Assembly (NCBI GenBank): GCA_903970475.1
Contig: CAJCIQ010000153.1
Coordinates: 1-46,041, forward strand
Direction: 5' to 3'
Source: Beijerinckiaceae bacterium
GTDB taxonomy: Bacteria; Bacteroidota; Bacteroidia; Chitinophagales; Chitinophagaceae
DNA length: 46,041 nucleotides
Shown: positions 25,662-33,854 of the stretch, piece after piece
Layout: every line of letters begins with the position of its first letter
How positions within the stretch are numbered: the stretch's first letter is position 1
Position numbers and translations under genes: made by a program
Notes under the pieces: generated by a model
Database searches by the model: none
What the model was told of the DNA's origin: nothing
What the model saw: the letters and a program-made list of their open reading frames with translations, nothing else

Positions 25662-28109
25662 ATGAAATCCTTATTGGGCATCTTATTATGTGTGTTTTGG
25701 GGACTACCCGTACTGGCTCAGGTGCAAGCCTGCCCTGCCAATAGTAATTTTTCCCTGGGAGCATTGAACCATTGGTCGGCTTACACCTTCCAGTTTAACA
25801 AAACCAGGGCTGATACAACAAGTCATGTCAGTTATGATACATCCCTTGCGGCACCAACGGGAACCATTGGCCTATCTACTGTGCCAGAGTACGAACTCAG
25901 TACGACGGGCATTCAGGTTTTAACCACTCCTGGCACGGACTTCTTTGGCAACTTTCAAACGATTCCTACGATTAATGGTTATCAATACGCAGCTTCTGTG
26001 AAGCTGGGTTCCACCCAGATTTCAACGGGGGCACCCGGGGCTGCTGTCCAAGGTGGTTATGTCAGGGGTATCAGTTATCTGATTGCTGTTCCACCCGGCC
26101 CTCCAGGCCAGCCCTATACAATGACCTATGCTTATGCAATGGTACTGGAAAACGGCACCCATAATACAAATGAGCAGCCATTGATACAGGCCACACTGTC
26201 CGTTAATGGAAACGTTATTTCATGCGCTTCTCCAGAATACGACCTTCCGACCTTTAATAACACCAATGGCGGGGGTGTAGGAGCTACCCTGGACAGTGCC
26301 GCAGCTTATGCAGAGGGTTTTGTGCCCAGCCGTCAGCCCTCCCCCAACCCCAACCCGAACTCCAACAACGGAGCTCACCTCTATGACGTATGGTGGAAGG
26401 GATGGAGGGAGGTCACCTTCGATCTATCTCCCTATAGGGGGCAACTGGTTACACTGACCTTTGAAGCGGACAACTGTGTGCCCGGAGGGCACTTTGCCTA
26501 TGCCTATATCGCCTTAAGAAATATCTGTGCAGGTCTGATCATTACCGGAGATACGGTAGCCTGTACCAACACCAACATCACTTATTCCATTCCTGCCCTG
26601 GCAAATGCCACTTACAACTGGACGGTTCCTACCGGTTGGACAGTGGTTTCCGGGGGTAATGATACCAACTATATTGAATTGAATCCCGGCGCCAATAAAG
26701 GCCAGATCTCCGTCAATGAAATCAATAGCTGTGCAAACCTGCATGATACGATCAATGTATCCACTGCACCTCCCACCATTCCTGGTAACCTGGCTGGCGG
26801 CAATGAAGTATGCACGGGCATCAATTCTTCTACCCTCAGCATATCCGGAAACAGGGGTGGAATAGTAAATTGGTTATCCACTACCAATGGGGGAAGTTCC
26901 TATACTACCATTGCGGATACTTCTTCACCACTCATCGTTTCTAATCTGACCACCACCACCATGTATAGGGCCCTGGTACAAAACGGGCAATCCTGTACCG
27001 TTGATACCACATCAGCCATAACGGTGCTGGTTGATCCATTGAGTGTGGGTGGGACAGTGGCCCCAGCCAACACAGAGGTTTGCCTGGGACAATTTAAAGG
27101 GGCCATACTAACCCTGACCAATGCCGTAGGAGGCGTAACGAATTGGCAGGACTCAACGGCGGGGTCGACCTGGAACATGGTAACACCCACGGATACCACC
27201 CATACCTATGATATAGTTGACTTAACCCAAGCCACCAATTATAGGGCTATTGTAAAAAGTGGAGCCTGCCCTGCGGACACCTCTGCTACGGCTTTGGTAA
27301 ATCTGCTCCCCTACCAATTCCCTCAGGCGTCTATAGATCCCGCAGATACCCTGATCTGTTATGGTAGTACCGCCAACCTGAGGGCTGACATTACTTTGGG
27401 GACCAGTTACAGATGGTCGTATACTGCCCCCCTTTCCGGAGATACAGGTGGTGGAGACATAACAGGCCCGGTTCAGTTGAATGCGGTCGCCTCCCCCCTG
27501 GATTCAGCTTCTTATATATTAACCGTATACAATGCGGGTTGCCCATACCCCTTGCTGGACACTTTTCAGGTAAATGTATACCCCCAAATTCATGTATTTG
27601 CAGGAAACGATACGGCAGTAGTCATAGGGCAGCCCTTACAACTGCATGCGACGTCTTCTGATAATACCGCTTCTTTTACCTGGAATCCTGCCACTGACCT
27701 CAACAATCCCAATATTTCGGATCCCATTGGGGTTTATGGTTCCAACATTGATTCCATTCACTACATCGTTACGGCCACAGCGGCTAATGGCTGTACAGGG
27801 GATGGGGGCGTGACGGTGACCGTATTTACGACCCAGGCAGACATATTCGTTCCTTCCGCCTTCACTCCTACGGTGAACATCGATAATATCTTCAGGCCCA
27901 TTTACGTGGGTATAACCGCAATTCAATTCTTCCGGATATACGACCGCTATGGTAATTGTGTATACAATACCAATTCCACAGAAGATGGTTGGGACGGCAA
28001 AATCCATGGAAAACTACAGGCACCCCAGGCCTTTGTATGGATGGTTCAAGGCACCACTTACTTAGGCAAAACCATTTCCAAAAAAGGCACAGTGGTGTTG
28101 ATCCAATAA
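25662..28109 (+). CDS. Large surface protein with T9SS type B sorting domain
   Basis: An 815-residue exported protein (signal peptide MKSLLGILLCVFWGLPVLAQ). Residues about 24-290 look like a lectin-like jelly roll (NFSLGALNHWSAYTFQF start, AYIALRNICAG end). Then come PKD/Ig-like repeats with the recurring Cys pattern GDTVACTNTNITYSI, GNEVCTGINSSTLSI and NTEVCLGQFKGAILTL. Residues 727-815 are the gliding-motility-associated CHU_C domain (IFVPSAFTP, FRIYDRYGNCVYN, DGWDGK, FVWMV, KKGTVVLI), which directs export through the type IX secretion system and attachment to the surface. It probably acts as an adhesin or glycan-binding protein; no catalytic domain was found. It converges with the DinB gene, 2 bp apart. 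Confidence 0.88.
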   Translation: MKSLLGILLCVFWGLPVLAQVQACPANSNFSLGALNHWSAYTFQFNKTRADTTSHVSYDTSLAAPTGTIGLSTVPEYELSTTGIQVLTTPGTDFFGNFQTIPTINGYQYAASVKLGSTQISTGAPGAAVQGGYVRGISYLIAVPPGPPGQPYTMTYAYAMVLENGTHNTNEQPLIQATLSVNGNVISCASPEYDLPTFNNTNGGGVGATLDSAAAYAEGFVPSRQPSPNPNPNSNNGAHLYDVWWKGWREVTFDLSPYRGQLVTLTFEADNCVPGGHFAYAYIALRNICAGLIITGDTVACTNTNITYSIPALANATYNWTVPTGWTVVSGGNDTNYIELNPGANKGQISVNEINSCANLHDTINVSTAPPTIPGNLAGGNEVCTGINSSTLSISGNRGGIVNWLSTTNGGSSYTTIADTSSPLIVSNLTTTTMYRALVQNGQSCTVDTTSAITVLVDPLSVGGTVAPANTEVCLGQFKGAILTLTNAVGGVTNWQDSTAGSTWNMVTPTDTTHTYDIVDLTQATNYRAIVKSGACPADTSATALVNLLPYQFPQASIDPADTLICYGSTANLRADITLGTSYRWSYTAPLSGDTGGGDITGPVQLNAVASPLDSASYILTVYNAGCPYPLLDTFQVNVYPQIHVFAGNDTAVVIGQPLQLHATSSDNTASFTWNPATDLNNPNISDPIGVYGSNIDSIHYIVTATAANGCTGDGGVTVTVFTTQADIFVPSAFTPTVNIDNIFRPIYVGITAIQFFRIYDRYGNCVYNTNSTEDGWDGKIHGKLQAPQAFVWMVQGTTYLGKTISKKGTVVLIQ

Positions 28110-28111
28110 TG

Positions 28112-28588
28112 CTATTTTTTCCAGTCACCCAGTATCCTCCTGGCGACTACGATTTCTGCTGTATGATAGCTCTCATGATCCAAGAGCTGAAGGGCTTCCA
28201 TAAATATAGTCTGGCCCTCCCCGTGTGGAAGCGCTGCGGTTAGGTCCGTGGCGTCCTTTTGTAGTAATTCGTTGAATCTTTGCTTTTCCTTCTGAATGGC
28301 TTTAAGGCATTCAGACCAGGCTTTATCCGATGCAGGAAGGGGGTCTTTTTTCCAGTACCCTTCGGGCCAGTCGGGCGATGCGTGTTTCGGATTGATGCAA
28401 AATTCCACCATATCCCAAAGGGTAATCCGAATATGGTCCAACAATTGCCAGATACTATAGGGTAATCCAGGGGCAACAGTCCCCCTCAACTCAACAGGAA
28501 GTCCCTTTAAGGCAACCTCCAGACTAACGTGTGCATTACCAGAATGTAAATATTTCGTCAGTTCGTCAGAGATGGTTTTGTTTTTCAT
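28112..28588 (-). CDS. DinB-superfamily protein
   Basis: A protein of about 158 residues of the four-helix DinB/YfiT fold, which binds a metal through three His residues. The likely ligands are in WQLLDHIRITLWDM and LQLLDHESYHTAEIV. The N-terminus GNAHVSLEVALKGLPVELRG is typical of the family. The biochemical role is unknown; relatives include thiol-dependent transferases using bacillithiol or mycothiol. The frame is open to 28633, but the Met at 28588 matches the usual start. It is divergent from the flavin disulfide reductase. Confidence 0.82.
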   Translation of the reverse strand: MKNKTISDELTKYLHSGNAHVSLEVALKGLPVELRGTVAPGLPYSIWQLLDHIRITLWDMVEFCINPKHASPDWPEGYWKKDPLPASDKAWSECLKAIQKEKQRFNELLQKDATDLTAALPHGEGQTIFMEALQLLDHESYHTAEIVVARRILGDWKK

Positions 28589-28596
28589 AATGTTGG

Positions 28597-28628
28597 TTTG
28601 CATTCGTTGATTTAATTTCATAATTAGT
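28597..28628 (+). promoter_or_regulatory. Putative promoter of the ergothioneine-type operon
   Basis: TTTG (28597-28600), 20 nt, then TAATTAGT (28621-28628), 6 of 8 matches to TAnnTTTG. The implied start is about 28635, giving almost no leader for the ATG at 28637 and about 10 nt for the one at 28646. It is the only candidate in the 48-bp gap to the divergent DinB gene. Confidence 0.3.
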
Positions 28629-28636
28629 GCCACTTA

Positions 28637-30055
28637 ATGTTAACCATGCAAGCAAACACCAGCAATTTCGACGCCATCATCATCGGTTCTGGTCAGGGAG
28701 GTACTCCTTTGGCCAAAAAACTAGCGAAAGCTGGTTGGAAGACCGCCCTTATCGAAAAGGATGCTATTGGAGGCACCTGCATCAACAGAGGTTGCACGCC
28801 CACAAAGACCTTAATAGCAGACGCAAAGTTAGCTGAAACGGTGGGGCAGGCTCCTGCCAGGGGTGTACAGATCAGTGGGATGCACATAGAATTCGATAAG
28901 ATCATGGCCCGTAAAAATGAAGTGGTCAACGCCTTCCGAACCGGTAGTGAAAAGGGACTGGAAAACATACCGGCCCTAACGGTACTGCATGGTGAAGCCC
29001 ATTTCACAGGTCCCAAAACGCTAGCTGTGGAAGGGCCATCCCTTCTATCTGGGGGAGGACCGTCCGTTTCCCTTTCGGCGGAGAAAATCTTTATCAACGT
29101 AGGCTGCTCCCCAACCATACCCACTATTCCAGGTCTGGATAACATTCCTTATCTCACCTCCACGTCAATCTTGGAATTGCCCGCGCTACCTGCCCACCTG
29201 ATCATATTGGGTGGAGGGTACATAGCCCTGGAAATGGGACAGCTTTTTAAAAGATTAGGCGCTCAGGTCACCATCATAGAACGCAGCGGAAGCATCATAA
29301 CTAAAGAGGATGAAGATATACAAGAAGCGCTCGGGAATGTGTTGAAAGATGAAGGAATCAATATATTAACGCATACCGAAATAAACAAAATTTCCGGGCA
29401 GCAGGAAGGTATTGTGCTTGACCTTACCCAGAACGGAAAAGCGGTGCAGATAAGGGGCTCCCATTTCCTGTTAGCCCTGGGTCGCAGCCCTCAGACTAAA
29501 GCTTTGCATCCCGAAGCCACCGGCCTGGCCATAGATGCACATGGTTTTATTAAAGTAGATGAATATCTCCAAACGAATGTGCCGGGCATCTATGCCATAG
29601 GTGATGTCAAAGGCGGCCCCGCCTTCACGCATATCTCTTACAATGATTATGTCATCCTCTATAAAAATCTATTGGAGGGCGCTCACCAAAGCGTCAAAGA
29701 CCGGCAAGTCCCCTATTGTATGTTTACAGATCCACAGTTAGGCAGGATAGGTTTATCCGAAAAAGAAGCCAAAGCAGCAGGTATTTCCTATACGCTAGCC
29801 ACCTTACCAATGACCCATGTGGCCAGGGCCATCGAAACAGGGGATACCAAAGGGTTCATGAAAGCTTTGGTGGATACGAACAGTAAAAAGATATTGGGAG
29901 CAGCCGTACTCGGTACTGAAGGAGGTGAATTGATGACTATATTACAGATGGCCATGCTGGGAGGCATCACTTATGATACTGTAAAAGATATGGTGTTTGC
30001 CCACCCCCTTTACGCCGAATCGCTGAACAATTTATTCCTGACGCTGGATAAATGA
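28637..30055 (+). CDS. Class I flavin pyridine-nucleotide disulfide oxidoreductase (candidate ergothioneine-disulfide reductase)
   Basis: A 472-residue protein of the glutathione/dihydrolipoamide/mercuric reductase family. Visible are the FAD motif FDAIIIGSGQGGTPLAKKLA, the redox-active disulfide GGTCINRGCTPTKT (C48, C53), the NAD(P) motif LIILGGGYIALEMGQ, the second FAD motif IYAIGDVKGGP and the catalytic His-Glu pair in AHPLYAESLNNL (H456, E461). No HMA domain and no C-terminal Cys pair are present, so mercuric reduction is unlikely. The ATPase gene starts 4 bp after its stop, and EgtB and EgtD follow, so it is probably co-transcribed with ergothioneine genes. A role in reducing oxidised ergothioneine or a related disulfide is an inference. 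The alternative start is 28646. Confidence 0.9.
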   Translation: MLTMQANTSNFDAIIIGSGQGGTPLAKKLAKAGWKTALIEKDAIGGTCINRGCTPTKTLIADAKLAETVGQAPARGVQISGMHIEFDKIMARKNEVVNAFRTGSEKGLENIPALTVLHGEAHFTGPKTLAVEGPSLLSGGGPSVSLSAEKIFINVGCSPTIPTIPGLDNIPYLTSTSILELPALPAHLIILGGGYIALEMGQLFKRLGAQVTIIERSGSIITKEDEDIQEALGNVLKDEGINILTHTEINKISGQQEGIVLDLTQNGKAVQIRGSHFLLALGRSPQTKALHPEATGLAIDAHGFIKVDEYLQTNVPGIYAIGDVKGGPAFTHISYNDYVILYKNLLEGAHQSVKDRQVPYCMFTDPQLGRIGLSEKEAKAAGISYTLATLPMTHVARAIETGDTKGFMKALVDTNSKKILGAAVLGTEGGELMTILQMAMLGGITYDTVKDMVFAHPLYAESLNNLFLTLDK

Positions 30056-30059
30056 TCCT

Positions 30060-31106
30060 ATGGCTGCTTTGATTAAAGTTGATAAGGTCAGTAAATGGTT
30101 CTCTCCCGCTAAAAAAGTAGTGGACGACGTATCCTTTGAAGTGGAAGAGGGTGAAACCCTTATTCTCCTGGGCACTAGCGGAGGAGGGAAAACAACAACC
30201 CTGCGCATGATCAACCGCCTTATAGAAACATCAAAGGGGGACATCTATATTAACGGCAGTAACATCAGCGGACAGTCCCCGGAAATCTTACGCAGGGGCA
30301 TTGGATACGTGTTGCAAAGCGGTGGTTTATTTCCCCATTATACGGTGGCTCAAAATATTGGGATCGTACCGAGCTTACTCGGATGGAAGCCTGCCAGGAT
30401 TGAAGAAAGGACAACCATCCTGCTCCAAAAACTTAAACTGGATCCTCAAGAATACAGAAATGTATATCCTGCCCAATTGAGCGGTGGGCAACAGCAAAGG
30501 GTAGGACTGGCCAGGGCACTGGCGGCTGATCAGCCAGTACTGCTGATGGATGAACCCTTCGGGGCCCTGGATCCTATTACACGCGTTCAAGTCCGAAGGG
30601 ATTTCCTGTCACTGGATGAATGGAACAGGAGGACAGTGATCATGGTGACCCATGACGTCCAGGAAGCCTTTGAGATGGCCGATCGCATTTGTCTGATGCA
30701 TGAAGGAAAGGTTCAGCAGTGGGGCAAACCTGTAGATCTGCTGTTTCAGCCAGCCAATGCTTGGGTAAAGTCCTTTTTTGACGAAAACCGCTTCCAACTG
30801 GAGCTGTCAGCACTCACGATAGCGGAGGTCTGGCCTCTTTACAAAGAAGACTCCCGCCTCAGCAGTGCAAGCGTCATACCAACTAACGGGAGGGTCAACT
30901 CCTCCATCCGCTCTTCAGGGAGCCTGTGGAGTGCCCTGGAAATGGCATCCGCTTCACCCGACGGGTCAGTAAGGATTACATACGACCTCGCCGGGCAACG
31001 CCACACAGAGCGGGACAGCGGAAAGCAGGAGCATTCAGAGCGGGTCCTGAACAGGGAGGATATATTATCCGCTTACCAGAACTACAAAACCAGTACCCAT
31101 GGGTGA
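30060..31106 (+). CDS. egtV: ABC transporter ATPase, EgtV/OpuCA-like
   Basis: A 348-residue ATPase of the osmoprotectant (OpuCA/OsmV) branch. It has Walker A GTSGGGKTT (38-46), the Q-loop in YVLQSGGLFPHYTV, signature LSGGQQQR (140-147), Walker B VLLMDEPFGALD (160-171) and switch His in MVTHDVQEAFEMADR. The C-terminal tail (about 268-348) resembles one CBS-type unit (SLWSALEMASASPDGSV, LNREDILSAYQNY) interrupted by a repeat-containing insertion. It partners with the permease/binding fusion that starts 8 bp before its stop. Location beside egtB and egtD points to EgtV of the ergothioneine importer rather than a betaine system, but betaine or choline transport cannot be ruled out by sequence. 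Confidence 0.85.
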   Translation: MAALIKVDKVSKWFSPAKKVVDDVSFEVEEGETLILLGTSGGGKTTTLRMINRLIETSKGDIYINGSNISGQSPEILRRGIGYVLQSGGLFPHYTVAQNIGIVPSLLGWKPARIEERTTILLQKLKLDPQEYRNVYPAQLSGGQQQRVGLARALAADQPVLLMDEPFGALDPITRVQVRRDFLSLDEWNRRTVIMVTHDVQEAFEMADRICLMHEGKVQQWGKPVDLLFQPANAWVKSFFDENRFQLELSALTIAEVWPLYKEDSRLSSASVIPTNGRVNSSIRSSGSLWSALEMASASPDGSVRITYDLAGQRHTERDSGKQEHSERVLNREDILSAYQNYKTSTHG

Positions 31107-32673
31107 CCAGGTAGGACTATGGGCGTTCATGCGCGAGCAGTCAGCAAAATTGCTGCAACAAACCCTGGTACATATCGGACTTACCTTCTCTTCCCTGGCC
31201 ATAGGCATGTTGGTGGGCATCAGCCTGGGTATATGGATCAGCTTCAGGCGCAAATGGGCAACACCAGTGCTGGCCTTTGCGGGCATACTCCAGACCATAC
31301 CCAGTATAGCACTGTTGGGGTTTATGATCCCGCTGTTAGGGATAGGACCCGCCCCGGCCATTGCAGCCCTGTTCCTGTATTCCCTGCTGCCCATCGTGCG
31401 TAATACCTATACGGGTATCACCGGGGTAGCACCGGATATTATAGATGCGGCAAAAGGAATGGGTATGAGTAACAGCCAGGTTATGCGCAAAGTCCAGCTT
31501 CCACTGGCTATGCCCGTCATGATAGCGGGTATTCGTACGGCAACCGTCATCAATGTAGGCGTAGCTACGCTGGCCGCTTATATTGCAGCGGGTGGCTTGG
31601 GGGAGTTCATTTTTGGAGGTATTGCCCTGAACAACACGAATATGATACTGGCGGGGGCTATCCCGGCCGCCTTATTGGCAGTGGTGCTGGATTGGTTAAT
31701 TTCCCTGGTTCAGCACAGAAGTTTGCAAAAAACAAAAAGAGGATTTTACATAGGTTTTCTGGTGCTCTTGGGGCTGTCGGGGCTTTACTTACTGCCCCAG
31801 GCCAGCGGAAAGGGGCTCAAGGCCGGTTTCACTCCCGAGTTCATGGGTCGAATGGACGGGAACCTGGGACTGAAACAGGTATACCATTTGCAGATACCCA
31901 CTTTGGTCATCAACGACAACCTGATGTATAACGCCATAGCAGAAAAGAAACTGGATGTCATTAGTGGCAGCAGTACCGATGGCAGGGTAAGAGCCTTCCA
32001 CCTGGCCATCCTGGGTGATGACAAGCATTTGTTCCCTCCCTACTATGCGGCGCCTATTGTTCGAAAGCAAATACTGGAGCAACACCCTGTATTGGAAGGA
32101 GCCTTAAATAGGCTTGCCGGTCAGATCAACGACAGCCTAATGACCGAATTAAATTACCGGGTAGACTTCCTTAAACAATCACCCGAACAGGTGGCTAGGG
32201 ATTTTCTGGAATCCAGGAATTTGTATCGCAAGCCCACTTTTACAGACTCCAGTACCAGGCCCATCATCATTGGCTCTAAAGTGTTCGGGGATGGATACAT
32301 TCTGGCCAGCATGTACAAGATGTTGATAGAAGGGTATGCCGGCATGCGGGCCGTAACCAAAACAGGTCTAGGGGGTACCACCATTTGTTTCAATGCCCTG
32401 GTTAATGCCCAAATCGACCTATACCCGGAGTATTCCGGAACCGGTTTATTGGTCATCCTTCATGCTACGGCTGCTACGGTAGATTCCCTGGGCGGAGATC
32501 CGCAAAAAGTATATCAATATGATTCCACCGGTTTCCTGAGACAATATGGAATCCGCTGGCTTAAACCCATTGGCTTCAATAACACATATGCGCTGATGAT
32601 GCGCCAAACCCAATCAGCAGCATTGAACATCCATACGATTAGCCGTCTGTCCGATTACCTCCAAAAGAAATAA
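31099..32673 (+). CDS. egtU: ABC permease fused to a circularly permuted substrate-binding domain, EgtU-like
   Basis: A 524-residue fusion: permease about residues 1-230 (EAA-type motif in GVAPDIIDAAKGMGMSNSQV) and an OpuC/OsmF-type binding domain 239-524. The binding lobes are in reversed order. Residues 239-376 hold the normally second lobe (LKAGFTPEFMGRMDGNLGL, SSTDGRVRAFHLAILGDDKH, FPPYYAAPIV). Residues 388-524 hold the normally first lobe (IIIGSKVFGDGYILASMYKM, GLGGTTICFNAL, DLYPEYSGTGL, IRWLKPIGFNNTYALMMR). Residue 524 would normally continue straight into 240. It overlaps the ATPase gene by 8 bp and EgtB starts 12 bp after it. EgtU of the described ergothioneine importer EgtUV is also a permease-binding fusion; the substrate here is inferred from context. 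Confidence 0.85.
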   Translation: MGDQVGLWAFMREQSAKLLQQTLVHIGLTFSSLAIGMLVGISLGIWISFRRKWATPVLAFAGILQTIPSIALLGFMIPLLGIGPAPAIAALFLYSLLPIVRNTYTGITGVAPDIIDAAKGMGMSNSQVMRKVQLPLAMPVMIAGIRTATVINVGVATLAAYIAAGGLGEFIFGGIALNNTNMILAGAIPAALLAVVLDWLISLVQHRSLQKTKRGFYIGFLVLLGLSGLYLLPQASGKGLKAGFTPEFMGRMDGNLGLKQVYHLQIPTLVINDNLMYNAIAEKKLDVISGSSTDGRVRAFHLAILGDDKHLFPPYYAAPIVRKQILEQHPVLEGALNRLAGQINDSLMTELNYRVDFLKQSPEQVARDFLESRNLYRKPTFTDSSTRPIIIGSKVFGDGYILASMYKMLIEGYAGMRAVTKTGLGGTTICFNALVNAQIDLYPEYSGTGLLVILHATAATVDSLGGDPQKVYQYDSTGFLRQYGIRWLKPIGFNNTYALMMRQTQSAALNIHTISRLSDYLQKK

Positions 32674-32685
32674 GGAATCCTAGCT

Positions 32686-33843
32686 ATGATAGTTGACCAG
32701 TACACTAAAGTAAGAAAAAGATCTGTGGACATCTGTCGTCCACTGGAAACGGAAGACTATGTGGTCCAGCCCATAGCAGACGTGAGCCCCCCCAAATGGC
32801 ACTTGGGACACAGCACCTGGTTTTTCGAAACCTTCCTGCTACTACCCCATGCCAAAGGGTACAAGGCCTTTGACCCGAATTACAACTACGTGTTCAACAG
32901 TTATTATGAATCCGTAGGCGCCAGGGTTATACGGACCGACAGGGGAAACCTGAGCCGGCCCACGGTGGAGGATATCTTCCGTTACAGGGAGCACGTAGAT
33001 GAAGCCATGCAGGACTTCCTAAAGGATGGATTAGCGCCGGACATAGAGGAACTGGTAATCCTGGGTTGCAACCATGAGGAACAACACCAGGAGCTTTTGC
33101 TCACAGATATAAAATACATCCTGGGACATAACCCCTTATTCCCCAGTTATGGAAGGGACGCCTTCCAGGCCATTGCGCCCGATTTACCTCCCGCCATAGA
33201 CCCTGGTTGGACCCGGGTCCCTGAAGGGATCTACGGCATTGGTTACAAAGGGCAGGGTTTTTGTTTTGACAATGAACTGGGCAGGCACCAGGTATACCTT
33301 CCTGCATTTCAGATATCCAGGCAAACGGTGACCAATGGCGAATACCTGGAGTTCATGAAATCAGGTGGTTATACGGACTTCCGGCATTGGCATGCAGAGG
33401 GTTGGGATTGGGTCAGACAGCATCAGGTACAAGCACCGCTCTATTGGCATCCTATAGAGGGAGAATGGATGTATTATTCCTGGGATGGTTTACAGTATCC
33501 GGATTGGGTGGCTCCTGTATGTCATGTAAGTTATTACGAGGCGTCGGCTTACGCTTCCTGGGCCGGTCTTCGCTTACCTACGGAGGCTGAATGGGAAACT
33601 GCTTCGGAACATATATCATGGGGCCATCGATGGGAATGGACAGAAAGCGCCTATCTCCCCTATCCGGGATTTGCAAAAGCACCAGGGGCCATTGGAGAAT
33701 ACAATGGCAAATTTATGATCAGCCAGATGGTACTAAGGGGAGCCAGTGAAGCAACCCCACCCGGACACAGTAGAAATACCTACAGGAACTTCTTTCATCC
33801 ATCGCTGAGGTGGCAGTTTACTGGTATCAGATTAACTAAATAA
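32686..33843 (+). CDS. egtB: Ergothioneine biosynthesis sulfoxide synthase EgtB
   Basis: A 385-residue non-heme iron enzyme that uses O2 to join a thiol donor (Cys or gamma-Glu-Cys) to hercynine. The N-terminal DinB-like domain carries the iron-binding triad: His 42 in WHLGHSTWFFE and His 130/His 134 in CNHEEQHQELLLTD. The C-terminal half (about 175-385) is the FGE-sulfatase fold, with RVPEGIYGIGYKGQGF, TVTNGEYLEFMKSGGY, LRLPTEAEWE, WEWTESAYLPYPGF and FFHPSLRWQFTGIRL. The length fits the family. Whether the donor is Cys or gamma-Glu-Cys cannot be settled here. It lies between the EgtU-like transporter and EgtD with 12-bp and 11-bp gaps. Confidence 0.93.
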   Translation: MIVDQYTKVRKRSVDICRPLETEDYVVQPIADVSPPKWHLGHSTWFFETFLLLPHAKGYKAFDPNYNYVFNSYYESVGARVIRTDRGNLSRPTVEDIFRYREHVDEAMQDFLKDGLAPDIEELVILGCNHEEQHQELLLTDIKYILGHNPLFPSYGRDAFQAIAPDLPPAIDPGWTRVPEGIYGIGYKGQGFCFDNELGRHQVYLPAFQISRQTVTNGEYLEFMKSGGYTDFRHWHAEGWDWVRQHQVQAPLYWHPIEGEWMYYSWDGLQYPDWVAPVCHVSYYEASAYASWAGLRLPTEAEWETASEHISWGHRWEWTESAYLPYPGFAKAPGAIGEYNGKFMISQMVLRGASEATPPGHSRNTYRNFFHPSLRWQFTGIRLTK

Positions 33844-33854
33844 ACGATTGACCT

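Noticed and set aside
28637..30055. Mercuric reductase annotation
   Set aside because: No HMA domain, no C-terminal Cys pair and no mer genes nearby; the family resemblance is only to the shared flavin-disulfide reductase core.
30060..32673. Glycine betaine/choline (OpuC/OsmU) transporter as the final call
   Set aside because: It is the default family name, but tight linkage to egtB and egtD favours an ergothioneine importer. Kept as the alternative in the entries.
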